A stretch of DNA of 28,823 nucleotides, taken from the NCBI GenBank assembly GCA_032718475.1, contig JAUCBJ010006182.1, positions 1 to 28,823 on the forward strand. Reading direction: 5' to 3'. The translations under genes and the position numbers were made by a program. The stretch is from Nemertoderma westbladi. Taxonomy: Eukaryota; Xenacoelomorpha; Nemertodermatida; Nemertodermatidae. This document shows, piece after piece, positions 8,641 to 22,100 of the stretch. Each line of letters begins with the position of its first letter. Within the stretch, counting starts at the first letter, position 1. A model generated the notes under the pieces. That model was not told the DNA's origin, searched no databases, and saw only the letters and a list, made by a program, of their open reading frames with translations.

Positions 8641-9010
8641 GCCCCAAAGGTTGACTATATGGTCGCAATCCAAGACTATCCATTAACCCTATCTGGCCCG
8701 GGCCATTTTACAACGTAATAAATAAATTTCAAAAATTTAAATTAAAATTTCATTAATTAATAATTTTTTTTTTTAATTATATTTAATCTAATCATTAAAG
8801 TGATATATTATAAAATGCATCAAAAAGGTAAATGATGACCCACCACCAGAAGACATGTGAAATAATTAAAGAGTGTGGGGGGGGGGGGGGATCAGTAACG
8901 ATCTGGGAGGTCAGACCCCCTCAGACCGGCACCACATTAATAAATAAATTAATTAAAATTAAAATTAATTTCAAACGTCAAACGTCAAAAATCGAATTTG
9001 GTTGGATAAT
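8641..9010. other. AT-rich stretch with a poly-G run
   Basis: No gene is recognised. A run of 14 G (8877-8890) sits within otherwise AT-rich sequence dominated by TTAATTAAATT words. Confidence 0.45.
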
Positions 9011-9300
9011 ACGATATTTTAGAGTGTCATATTCGTGATTAACGCCCCAGAAAACCCATAATGTCTAAAAATCAGGTTGATTTGGTGATGATTTTTGATT
9101 ATGAAATTTGTGCTACTTTTTATTTTTCGTGCCGCACATTGACACATATCCAAAATTACCATAATCAACAATGTATATACGATATATTTCAGTGTCATAT
9201 TCATGATCAGCACAGCATCACAAAAAACCTATATGATCATAAAATCAATTTGATTGATTTTGTGGTGATTCTTCATTATCATATTTGGATACATGACGAA
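9011..9300 (+). repeat. Diverged ~168-bp tandem repeat
   Basis: ACGATATTTTAGAGTGTCAT with ATTCGTGAT following (from 9011) recurs as ACGATATATTTCAGTGTCAT with ATTCATGAT following (from 9179). The following words (AAAACCCATAATG…TTGATTTGGTGAT versus AAAACCTATATGATC…TTGATTTTGTGGTGAT) line up in the same order. The second unit is incomplete. Open frames across it are not convincing as protein. Confidence 0.5.
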
Positions 9301-9310
9301 ACGTAATCAG

Positions 9311-9395
9311 GATCGAATGTAACATAGTTATTACGTATTGAACGTAACCGCAATTCTTTTACGTTGGATCCTATAGGCCTATGCTACATTCGATC
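9311..9395. repeat. Inverted repeat, 17-base arms
   Basis: GATCGAATGTAACATAG (9311-9327) is matched at 16 of 17 positions by the reverse complement of 9379-9395. A third, direct copy of the core TCGAATGTAACAT starts at 9411. It may be part of a small foldback element. Confidence 0.5.
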
Positions 9396-9440
9396 TACAA
9401 ATTACTAAGCTCGAATGTAACATTGCAATTTACAGATTTA

Positions 9441-9622
9441 AATGAGCAGGTTACAGAGGCGTGTTGGGGGAACCAAAACAATAAACGAAAGTTAACACAT
9501 GTTACAAGATTATGCAGGTTACTTTTATTTAAAGGTTGAAAGGAGCAGGTTACAGAGGCGTGTTGGGGGAATCAAAACAATAAACGAGAGCTAACACATG
9601 CTACAAGATTATGCAGGTTACT
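9441..9622 (+). repeat. Dispersed ~80-bp repeat, tandem copies 2 and 3
   Basis: Two close copies of the AGCAGGTTACAG family lie 99 bases apart (cores starting at 9444 and 9543). Each runs GAGCAGGTTACAGAGGCGTG … CAAAACAATAAACGA … ACACATG … GATTATGCAGGTTACTT. Relatives are at 4531-4607 and 11941-12012. Confidence 0.75.
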
Positions 9623-9655
9623 TAATTGGGTCTTGGGTCTTTGTTTTGTACTCAC

Positions 9656-9815
9656 CAACACCAAACTGTTTCTTCCTGTAAATAAACGAAACATTTCATC
9701 GGTTAAATCCTGACCCTCCCTTACCATTTCAAAAGCAAAGTTACTTAATCTATTTAATAAATGAAGAGCCCATATCAGGGCCATTGATGTGTTTTCTGGA
9801 GTGGGAATATTTGGA
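9656..9815 (-). CDS. Candidate single exon of an unidentified gene
   Basis: Read on the minus strand, a TTTAG acceptor preceded by T-rich sequence (AG at 9817-9816) opens a frame that runs without stop to a strong donor GTGAGT (9655-9650). The frame reads …TSMALIWALHLLNRLSNF followed by AFEMVREGQDLTDEMFRLF and TGRNSLVL, a leucine-rich amphipathic-helix pattern of the ARM/HEAT kind. An alternative acceptor would start the exon at 9795. I recognise no family and see no partner exons in the window. It could equally be chance or a decayed transposon frame. Confidence 0.3.
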
Positions 9816-10443
9816 CTAAATAAAAAACTAAATAACGGCACCTGATATAACGAAGGACTTCAAAAGGACATACAGACATAACAGCATAACGAAAGGGGCT
9901 ACATAATTTATAAAACACAAAAAATGTAGAAAATAATTCATGAAAGCAACAGATAAATTGAAAAACTAATATCAGAAATTGATTCTCCATAATTTTTTAC
10001 CCCAGAATGTGTATGTTTATCATTCAAATTGGTTACAGCTACAGGTAACATAAACAAAAACAACATGGCCTTCGCTAGCGAAGTCTGGATTTACCGTATG
10101 ACAGTCCTTGTTTCAGTAGTCCTTGATCCATCCAGATATTTGAACGGTATATTACTGTATTACAATTACAATTACAATTACAGGTACGACTTTACGGCAG
10201 TACGGTGTACGGTTCTAGTTCTTAGCTAGCTACAGCTGTTGCTGTACGTACAGCTGTACAGAGCTACGTCGCTACTGCAGTACAGTACGGTACGCTGGTA
10301 CAGTACGCCTATCTGCCTATTGCTGTATTCAGGTATTGGCCTTCTACCACGACCACCTACCATCCAGCTACACTACTGCACTACCGGTACACCTCATCAG
10401 TCTGTCAGTTTCAGTTATTATTTAAATATTGTTTTTTCGGAAA
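9816..10443. promoter_or_regulatory. Upstream region of the ATP synthase beta gene (no motif proven)
   Basis: This is the interval 5' of the start codon, so it should contain the promoter and 5' UTR, but I see no certain TATA box, initiator or 5' UTR intron. From 10180 to 10400 it is dense in GTAC, CAGTAC and CTGTAC words. It includes the perfect 14-bp palindrome GCTGTACGTACAGC (10241-10254) and a TACTGCAGTAC (10273-10283). The last 30 bases before ATG are AT-rich. Confidence 0.35.
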
Positions 10444-13467
<3,024 letters not shown>

Positions 13468-13799
13468 TCGGCTATTAGGATTGTTTCCTTTGAGACTCTA
13501 GATATTGTTGCATTTAGAGAGGTAGTAATTCGTCTTAGTTAGCTAATTACCAATTATTGAGTGATTGTTGATGATATTTGCCGTGGGTGTTCCTCTGTTA
13601 TTATTTATTATGTGGGAACATTTTTACTTGTAGAGCGGCACGCTTAGTTCGTTTTGTTTCCTTCACTAAACTGGTTATTTAAACTCTAATGTTTCATTTT
13701 TGAATTGGCCAACACATCCTAGTTGTATGTATCGATATAAATAATAAGATTATATATTTTAAGAGGTTCAGATTGCTAGTCCAATTTCTTTTTCTAACG
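13468..13799 (+). other. 3' UTR / spacer between ATP5F1B and satellite
   Basis: There are 332 bases between the stop codon and the first satellite unit. No canonical AATAAA is seen. Variants TATAAA (13736-13741) and AATAAT close by could serve as the polyadenylation signal, which would place the transcript end very near the satellite. Confidence 0.5.
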
Positions 13800-15302
13800 A
13801 AACACTTCGTCACACCCCATCAGTAACTACCTCACCGTCACTACCTAGACTGGAACACTTCGTCACACACCACCAGTAGCTACCTCACCGACACTACCTA
13901 GACTGGAACACTTCGTCACACCCCACCAGTAACTACCTCACCGTCACTACCTAGACTGGGACACTGCGTCACACCCCACCAGTAGCTACCTCACCGACAC
14001 TACCTAGACTGGAACACTTTGTCACACCCCACCAGTAACTACCTCACCGACACTACCTAGACTGGAACACTTTGTCACACCCCACCAGTAACTACCTCAC
14101 CGACACTACCTAGACTGGAACACTTCGTCACACCCCACCAGTAACTACCTCACCGACACTACCTAGACTGGAACACTTCGTCACACCCCACCAGTAGCTA
14201 CCTCACCGTCACTACCTAGACTGGAACACTGCGTCACACCCCACCAGTAGCTACCTCACCGACACTACCTAGACTGGAACACTTTGTCACACCCCACCAG
14301 TAACTACCTCACCGACACTACCTAGACTGGAACATTTCGTCACACCCCACCAGTAGCTACCTCACCGACACTACCTAGACTGGAACACTTCGTCACACAC
14401 CACCAGTAGCTACCTCACCGACACTACCTAGACTGGAACACTTCGTCACACACCACCAGTAGCTACCTCACCGACACTACCTAGACTGGAACACTTCGAC
14501 ACACCCCACCCGTAGCTACCTCACCGGGTACACTTCGTCAAACCCCATCAGTAACTACCTCACCGTCACTACCTAGACTGGAACACTTCGTCACACCCCA
14601 CCAGTAGCTACCTCACCGGGAACACTTCGTCACACCCCATCAGTAACTACCTCACCGTCACTACCTAGACTGGAACACTTCGTCACACCCCACCAGTAGC
14701 TACCTCACTGACACTACCTAGACTGGAACACTTCGTCACACCCCACCAGTAGCTACCTCACCGACACTACCTAGACTGGAACACTTCGTCACACCCCACC
14801 AGTAGCTACCTCACCGGGAACACTTCGTCACACCCCATCAGTAACTACCTCACCGTCACTACCTAGACTGGAACACTTCGTCACACCCCACCAGTAGCTA
14901 CCTCACCGACACTACCTAGACTGGAACACTTCGTCACACCCCACCAGTAGCTACCTCACCGGGAACACTTCGTCACACCCCACCCGTAGCTACCTCACCG
15001 ACACTACCTAGACTGGAACACTTCGTCACACCCCACCAGTAGCTACCTCACTGTCACTACCTAGACTGGAACACTTCGTCACACACCACCAGTAGCTACC
15101 TCACCGACACTACCTAGACTGGAACACTTCGTCACACACCACCAGTAGCTACCTCACCGACACTACCTAGACTGGAACACTTCGTCAAACCCCATCAGTA
15201 ACTACCTCACCGCCACTACCTAGACTGGAACACTTCGTCACATCCCACCAGTAGCTACCTCACCGTCACTACCTAGACTGGAACACTTCGTCACACCCCA
15301 CC
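13800..15302 (+). repeat. 53-bp satellite array, left block
   Basis: Roughly 28 head-to-tail units of a 53-bp monomer, all in one orientation. Landmarks in each unit are ACTACCTAGACTGG, ACTTCGTCACACC and CAGTAGCTACCTC. The strand shown is strongly C-rich. This block is more heterogeneous than the right one, with frequent CAGTAAC, CACACACC and CATCAG variants and several 39-bp units in which 14 bases are missing (CACCGGGAACAC junctions near 14525, 14617 and 14815). The array stops at the 3' tail of the inserted retrotransposon. Confidence 0.97.
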
Positions 15303-15346
15303 TACTACTACTACTAGGATCGGCATGCTGCATTGCAGCTGCATTT

Positions 15347-15940
15347 TTAAGAATGCTGTGCCGGCTTGTCAACAAAATTGCACCGCCACAACTCCCTATC
15401 ACCCATGACATTTGCTAGATCATCCGCATCTTTAAGGACAGTGTCCTTTAAGATGCGTCTCAAGAAAGTCATGGGCTGTCCGCCATGCTTATTCACTCCA
15501 TGAGGCTGCCAAAGTACAAGATTATGCACTGGCTGGTCCTCACGGCGAAAGCAATGTCCTGCAAAGCGGAGGCGATTTTGTTCTAGTGTCAAGCTTGGGG
15601 GAACCAATGAGACACCTCCAATGTTATATAGTGTCTGGTTGGAGATGTGTGCATTGTACTTGACACAATGAACCCGGCGTAGCATTCTTGTGAATGTGCC
15701 ATACAGAGATTTGGTGTCCTCAGCAGTTAGAGCCCAGCATGGACTCCCGTAGAGGAGTACTGGAACTACTGCTGCTCTAAATAATCGGACCTTAAGTTTC
15801 CGATTAATTCTAGGTGACTTCCAAATCCTGGAAAGCCTATTCAAGGCTGCCCATGCCTTTCCCTTACGTATTCGAAGGTCCTCACCTGACTTCCGGATCC
15901 ATGATCCCAGGTAACAGAAGTCGTCCACATGCTCAAGCAT
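15347..15940 (-). pseudogene. Reverse transcriptase ORF, C-terminal part
   Basis: Read on the minus strand this piece continues the reverse transcriptase after the duplicated segment: MLEHVDDFCYLGSWIRKSGE, then thumb and C-terminal region with LLYGSPCWALTAEDTKSLYG, LRFAGHCFRREDQPVHNLVL and …GDRELWRCN before the stop. The Y-L-G-S and R-x-x-G-H-x-x-R motifs are typical of the C-terminal part of animal LINE ORF2 proteins. It is out of frame with the upstream piece because of the 53-bp duplication. Confidence 0.85.
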
Positions 15941-16013
15941 ACCATCCTTTGAGCTTATGCCAGGTAACAGAAGTCGTCCACATGCTCAAGCATACCATCC
16001 TTTGAGCTTATGC
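15908..16013. repeat. Perfect 53-bp tandem duplication inside the RT frame
   Basis: 15908-15960 and 15961-16013 are identical. Because 53 is not a multiple of three, the duplication shifts the reverse transcriptase frame, and both conceptual pieces carry MLEHVDDFCYL. Perfect identity indicates a recent event. Confidence 0.95.
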
Positions 16014-16800
16014 TCATCCGATCAGAGACTTGCTGGGGACTTTCAAAGTTAACTGTCAGAATTTTGGTCTTTCTGGAGTTAATAAAAAGACCAACACTAG
16101 AAGCAGCATGTTCTAATGAGCTGAGGAGCCGTTGGGCTCCCTCTAATGATTCTGAGAGTACTCCTAAGTCATCAGCAAAGTCTAGATCAGTTAGGTACTT
16201 GGCAGGATTTCCTCGACTTCTGGAGCCAGTAGGTGGAGTTATCATCACCCCATCATCATTATGATGATCTAAGGACATGCGTAGAACATAGTCAACCACA
16301 ATAATGAACAAGAATGGTGCAAGTGTGTCTCCTTGGAGGACGCCCCATAACACTTCAAATGGTTCTGTGTCACCGTCAACAGTAGACACAAATGTTGTCG
16401 AACCATCGTATACTGATCTGATTGCTGCAATAATTTCATCAGGAATCCCATATAATGAAAGTATGCTGAACATACGTGACCGAGAGACTGAATCAAAGGC
16501 CTTGAAGTCAACAAAGATAACAGCCAGATGCCTGTCTTTCTTTTTTGATAATTCTTCAATTATCCTTCTAAGTGCCAAAATGGGCTCCATGGTCCCACGA
16601 CCTTTACGGAACCCATTCTGATTTCCACGGAGCAGTCTCTCAATGGGATCCCTGATGCGATTTAATAGAATCCTATTGTATAGCTTTGCAGCAATCGAGA
16701 TCAATGAGATTCCCCGAAAAGAACCATAGAGTGTTAGGTTGCCCTTCTTGGGAACTGGCACCAACTTATTTGTTTTCATTTCTTGTGGGACTCTTGTTGT
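15955..16800 (-). pseudogene. Reverse transcriptase ORF, catalytic core
   Basis: The core domain is readable on the minus strand: VPQEMKTNKLVPVPKKG, SFRGISLISIAAKLYNRILL, NQNGFRKGRGT, motif A FVDFKAFDSV (one residue shorter than the common FVDFKKAFDSV), GVLQGDTLAPFLF, and motif C FADDLG. The metal-binding aspartates of motifs A and C are present. The frame starts at the R1 junction (16800/16801) and ends in the 53-bp duplication. It is a pseudogene fragment, though relatively young by its intact motifs. Confidence 0.9.
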
Positions 16801-16875
16801 GGGGCGAGCCACGAAGTTGGCGGAGCCTTAGCGAATTGACACTGTTAGGGGGTGGGTCAATTTATGCAAATAGTT

Positions 16876-16920
16876 GTCGTCGTCGTCGTTGTCGTCGTCG
16901 TTGTTGTCGTCGTCGTCGTT
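16876..16920 (+). repeat. CGT/GTC trinucleotide tract in R1 copy 2
   Basis: An imperfect GTC-GTC run interrupted by GTT, at the same place as the tract at about 1664-1700 in copy 1 but of different length. It leads directly into the first 315-bp unit. Confidence 0.85.
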
Positions 16921-17865
16921 ACGATTTTGACATGCTAATAACTTTGTCGGATTTAAAGCTGCCAAGTTGAAAATTTGTAGGTATCAATATGAGCAAAAGT
17001 TGAGATTTTTGAGAGACTTTCAGACACCATCAGTGCAATGGTCTCCCGCTAGAGGGCCACATGTCTAAACATTAAATGCCCTCCCATTTCTTTGCTTTTA
17101 ATCCGTTTAAGCTGAAACTTGGCAGATATGTATTAGACCATTAGCTGTGACTTTCAAAGGAGGCGAATCCATCTGCAGTTCTCCAGTCTGCCGCTAGAGG
17201 GCCAAAGGTCTGAAAGTGAAATCGTTGTCGTCGTTACGATTTTGACATGCTAATAACTTTGTCGGATTTAAAGCTGCCAAGTTGAAAATTTGTAGGTATC
17301 AATATGAGCTAAAGTTGAGATTTTTGAGAGACTTTCAGACACCATCAGTGCAATGGTCTCCCGCTAGAGGGCCACATGTCTAAACATTAAATGCCCTCCC
17401 ATTTCTTTGCTTTTAATCCGTTTAAGCTGAAACTTGGCAGATATGTATTAGACCATTAGCTGTGACTTTCAAAGGAGGCGAATCCATCTGCAGTTCTCCA
17501 GTCTGCCGCTAGAGGGCCAAAGGTCTGAAAGTGAAATCGTTGTCGTCGTTACGATTTTGACATGCTAATAACTTTGTCGGATTTAAAGCTGCCAAGTTGA
17601 AAATTTGTAGGTATCAATATGAGCTAAAGTTGAGATTTTTGAGAGACTTTCAGACACCATCAGTGCAATGGTCTCCCGCTAGAGGGCCACATGTCTAAAC
17701 ATTAAATGCCCTCCCATTTCTTTGCTTTTAATCCGTTTAAGCTGAAACTTGGCAGATATGTATTAGACCATTAGCTGTGACTTTCAAAGGAGGCGAATCC
17801 ATCTGCAGTTCTCCAGTCTGCCGCTAGAGGGCCAAATGTCTGAAAGTGAAATCGTTGTCGTCGTT
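16921..17865 (+). repeat. Three tandem 315-bp units inside R1 copy 2
   Basis: Units start at 16921, 17236 and 17551, recognised by ACGATTTTGACATGCTAATA; a fourth, diverged unit begins at 17866. They are almost identical; visible differences are few (GAGCAAAAG in the first, GAGCTAAAG in the others; CAAAGGTC versus CAAATGTC near the unit ends). Copy 1 has only one full unit. Each unit carries CCGCTAGAGGGCCA twice, 145 bases apart. Confidence 0.95.
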
Positions 17866-18063
17866 ATGATATTGACATGCTTATAACTTTGTCGAATTTA
17901 AAGCTGCCAAGTTGAAAATTTGTTTTGTTGAAAATCAGTTCAACAGTCACCCGCTATAGGACTACTTTATGCCTGAAAGTGAATAGATTCTCCCGTCTCA
18001 TTGATTTTAATCAGTTTAAGCTGAATCTTGCCATATATTCTGGACCACATGCTGCGTCTTTGT

Positions 18064-18087
18064 GGGGGGGGGGGGGGGGGGGGGGGG
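18064..18087 (+). repeat. Poly-G run in R1 copy 2
   Basis: Twenty-four consecutive G, matching the 22-G run at 2214-2235 in copy 1. The tract is a fixed part of the element and can form G-quadruplexes. Confidence 0.9.
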
Positions 18088-18407
18088 AGATTTAATCGGT
18101 CTGCCGCTATACGACGAAATTTCTGAAAGTGAGATCCGTCTCTCATTTCGTTATCCGTTATTCAAGATGAAACTTGGCCGATGTACGTATGTACTATTCA
18201 TCCATAGGCTGTGTCTTTGTGGGGCTGGAGACCCTAATCCATCTTCAGTTCTCACTATACCGCTAGAGTCAGAAATGTCTGAATAGAAATGAAAGAGGTA
18301 AAAAGTGATTAGGCGAAATCTGCTTAAAATTTGCTAATACAGTAATACTTTCGAATTAGTACTTAAATTAAATTTAACTCACGTGCTGCGCGAAGGCCCC
18401 ACTTCGT

Positions 18408-19153
18408 GTACGGTACGTCTACTATGATGGGATAGATGAGCTTTAAACACTCAGGTATTTTAAAGACCTCAGGGGGAACACCATCTACTCCACTGGCACG
18501 ATTGGTCTTAATGCTCTTTGCAGCAGCCTTCACTTCTGCAAAGGAGATATCACCAATGGGAATATCTGGGAGAACAGACTCAGACACTTTTACTTCTATA
18601 AAGTTATCAGGCAATACCCTGTCATTATTGAGGAGCTTTTCAAAGTGGGCTTTCCAACCATCGAGGCGGTCGGCTGGTGATTCAGCCTTAACCTTGGTGG
18701 TTGGTTGGCTTTTCCGCCCAGTAAACAGATTGATCGATTTCCATGCCTGGGATGATTTCCTGCTGTCGTCAGCATCATTGATGGCATCAACCTGTTGGTT
18801 TATTAGCTCCTGTAGATTAACAGAGTACTGCCTGTTCAGGGACCTAGATGCAGCCTTAACTGCATTCTTGGCCGCTGTAGTCTGTTTGAGTCGGGACTCT
18901 TTCTGCGCCTTATGAAGGTCATTTCGGCACTTCTGAATTTTGTTGTCAGTCCAGGGGGCCCTTTTCCTGTTTCGAGGGTATACAGGAACTGTTTCTGCAG
19001 CTGCTAACTTAACTGCTTCTGTAAAGGCAGTATAGCCCTCACAGTGATCTGCCGCCTCAGAGGCAAGAGCCTCATACCTGTTGCTCAGCTGTAGTGTGAA
19101 GCTGGATCTCACACTTGGCTGTTGCAACAGAGAGGACCAGTCATCAGAGGACC
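18408..19153 (-). pseudogene. Retrotransposon linker and N-terminal RT fragment
   Basis: Read on the minus strand: a linker (PSVRSSFTLQLSNRYEAL, APWTDNKIQKCRNDLHKAQK, SQAWKSINLFTGRK) followed by the first reverse transcriptase block (VKAAAKSIKTNRASGVDGVP then PEVFKIPE). It then runs into R1 at 18407. The A-S-G-x-D-x-x-P-P-E pattern marks the start of the domain in LINE reverse transcriptases. The endonuclease that should precede it is absent. Confidence 0.87.
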
Positions 19154-22100
19154 AGCTACCTCACCGACACTACCTAGACTGGAACACTTCGTCACACCCC
19201 ACCAGTAGCTGCCTCACCGACACTACCTATACTGGAACACTTCGTCACACCCCACCAGTAGCTACCTCACCGTCACTACCTAGACTGGAACACTTCGTCA
19301 CACCCCACCAGTAGCTACCTCACCGACACTACCTAGACTGGAACACTTCGTCACACCCCACCAGTAGCTACCTCACCGACACTACCTAGACTGGAACACT
19401 TCGTCACACCCCACCAGTAGCTACCTCACCGACACTACCTAGACTGGAACACTTCGTCACACCCCACCAGTAGCTACCTCACCGACACTACCTAGACTGG
19501 AACACTTCGTCACACCCCACCAGTAGCTACCTCACCGACACTACCTAGACTGGAACACTTCGTCACACCCCACCAGTAGCTACCTCACCGACACTACCTA
19601 GACTGGAACACTTCGTCACACCCCACCAGTAGCTACCTCACCGACACTACCTAGACTGGAACACTTCGTCACACCCCACCAGTAGCTACCTCACCGGGAA
19701 CACTTCGTCACACCCCACCAGTAGCTACCTCACCGACACTACCTAGACTGGAACACTTCGTCACACCCCACCATTAACTACCTCACCGTCACTACCTAGA
19801 CTGGAACACTTAGTCACACCCCACCAGTAGCTACCTCTCCGACACTACCTAGACTGGAACACTTCGTCACACCCCACCAGTAGCTACCTCACCGACACTA
19901 CCTAGACTGGAACACTTCGTCACACCCCACCAGTAGCTACCTCACCGTCACTACCTAGACTGGAACACTTCGTCACACCCCACCAGTAACTACCTCACCG
20001 TCACTACCTAGACTGGAACACTTCGTCACACCCCACCAGTAGCTACCTCACCGACACTACCTAGACTGGAACACTTCGTCACACCCCACCAGTAGCTACC
20101 TCACCGACACTACCTAGACTGGAACACTTCGTCACACCCCACCAGTAGCTACCTCACCGACACTACCTATACTGGAACACTTCGTCACACCCCACCAGTA
20201 GCTACCTCATCGGGAACACTTCGTCACACCCCACCAGTAGCTACCTCACCGACACTACCTAGACTGGAACACTTTGTCACACCCCACCAGTAACTACCTC
20301 ACCGTCACTACCTAGACTGGAACACTTCGTCACACCCCACCAGTAGCTACCTTACCGACACTACCTAGACTGGAACACTTCGTCACACCCCACCAGTAGC
20401 TACCTCACCGACACTAGCTAGACTGGAACACTTCGTCACACCCCACCAGTAGCTACCTCACCGTCACTACCTAGACTGGAACACTTCGTCACACCCCACC
20501 AGTAACTACCTCACCGTCACTACCTAGACTGGAACACTGCGTCACACCCCACCAGTAGCTACCTCACCGACACTACCTAGACTGGAACACTTCGTCACAC
20601 CCCACCAGTAGCTACCTCACCGTCACTACCTAGACTGGAACACTGCGTCACACCCCACCAGTAGCTACCTCACCGACACTACCTAGACTGGAACACTTCG
20701 TCACACCCCACCAGTAGCTACCTCACCGACACTAGCTAGACTGGAACACTTCGTCACACCCCACCAGTAGCTACCTCACCGACACTAGCTAGACTGGAAC
20801 ACTTCGTCACACCCCACCAGTAGCTACCTCACCGTCACTACCTAGACTGGAACACTTCGTCACACCCCACCAGTAACTACCTCACCGTCACTACCTAGAC
20901 TGGAACACTGCGTCACACCCCACCAGTAGCTACCTCACCGACACTACCTAGACTGGAACACTTCGTCACACCCCACCAGTAGCTACCTCACCGTCACTAC
21001 CTAGACTGGAACACTGCGTCACACCCCACCAGTAGCTACCTCACCGACACTACCTAGACTGGAACACTTCGTCACACCCCACCAGTAGCTACCTCACCGT
21101 CACTACCTAGACTGGAACACTTCGTCACACCCCACCAGTAGCTACCTCACCGACACTACCTAGACTGGAACACTTCGACACACCCCACCAGTAGCTACCT
21201 CACCGACACTACCTAGACTGGAACACTTCGTCACACCCCACCAGTAGCTACCTCACCGACACTTTACCTAGACTGGAACACTTCGTCACACCCCACCAGT
21301 AGCTACCTCACCGACACTTTACCTAGACTGGAACACTTCGTCACACCCCACCAGTAGCTACCTCACCGACACTACCTAGACTGGAACACTTCGTCACACC
21401 CCACCAGTAGCTACCTCACCGACACTACCTAGACTGGAACACTTCGTCACACCCCACCAGTAGCTACCTCACCGACACTACCTAGACTGGAACACTTCGT
21501 CACACCCCACCAGTAGCTACCTCACCGACACTTTACCTAGACTGGAACACTTCGTCACACCCCACCAGTAGCTACCTCACCGACACTACCTAGACTGGAA
21601 CACTTCGTCACACCCCACCAGTAGCTACCTCACCGTCACTACCTAGACTGGAACACTTCGTCACACCCCACCAGTAGCTACCTCACTGACACTACCTAGA
21701 CTTGAACACTTCGTCACACCCCACCAGTAGCTACCTCACCGACACTTTACCTAGACTGGAACACTTCGTCACACCCCACCAGTAGCAGTAGCTACCTCAC
21801 CGTCACTACCTAGACTGGAACACTTCGTCACACCCCACCAGTAGCTACCTCACCGACACTACCTAGACTGGAACACTTCGACACACCCCACCAGTAGCTA
21901 CCTCACCGACACTACCTAGACTGTAACACTTCGTCACACCCCACCAGTAGCTACCTCACCGACACTACCTAGACTGGAACACTTCGTCACACCCCACCAG
22001 TAACTACCTCACCGTCACTACCTAGACTGGAACACTTCGTCACACCCCACCAGTAGCTACCTCACCGTCACTACCTAGACTGGAACACTTCGTCACACCC

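Larger units (their letters stand above)
16801..18407 (+). mobile_element. Interspersed element R1, copy 2 (1607 bp), nested in the retrotransposon
   Basis: Same ends and order as copy 1 at 1590-2555: GGGGCGAGCCACGAAGTTGG at the left, CCCCACTTCGT at the right, with TGT and GTA as flanks. It differs by having three full 315-bp units (starting at 16921, 17236 and 17551) before the degenerate one (17866), and 24 rather than 22 G in the poly-G run. Deleting exactly this interval rejoins the two reverse transcriptase pieces in one frame (…VDVPY then TTRVPQEM), which supports the boundaries to within a few bases. It has no coding capacity. Confidence 0.85.
15303..19153 (-). mobile_element. 5'-truncated non-LTR retrotransposon inserted in the satellite
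   Basis: A LINE-type element lies antisense to the gene. Its 3' end is a (TAG)n tail (+ strand CTACTACTACTA, about 15302-15317) directly against the satellite. Its 5' end is truncated in the linker before the reverse transcriptase at about 19153, again directly against the satellite. The endonuclease part is missing, as expected from incomplete target-primed reverse transcription. It is split by R1 copy 2 (16801-18407) and broken by a 53-bp duplication. The two satellite flanks nearly abut in register (about AGT lost), so no clear target duplication is visible. The clade is not assigned. Confidence 0.88.
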
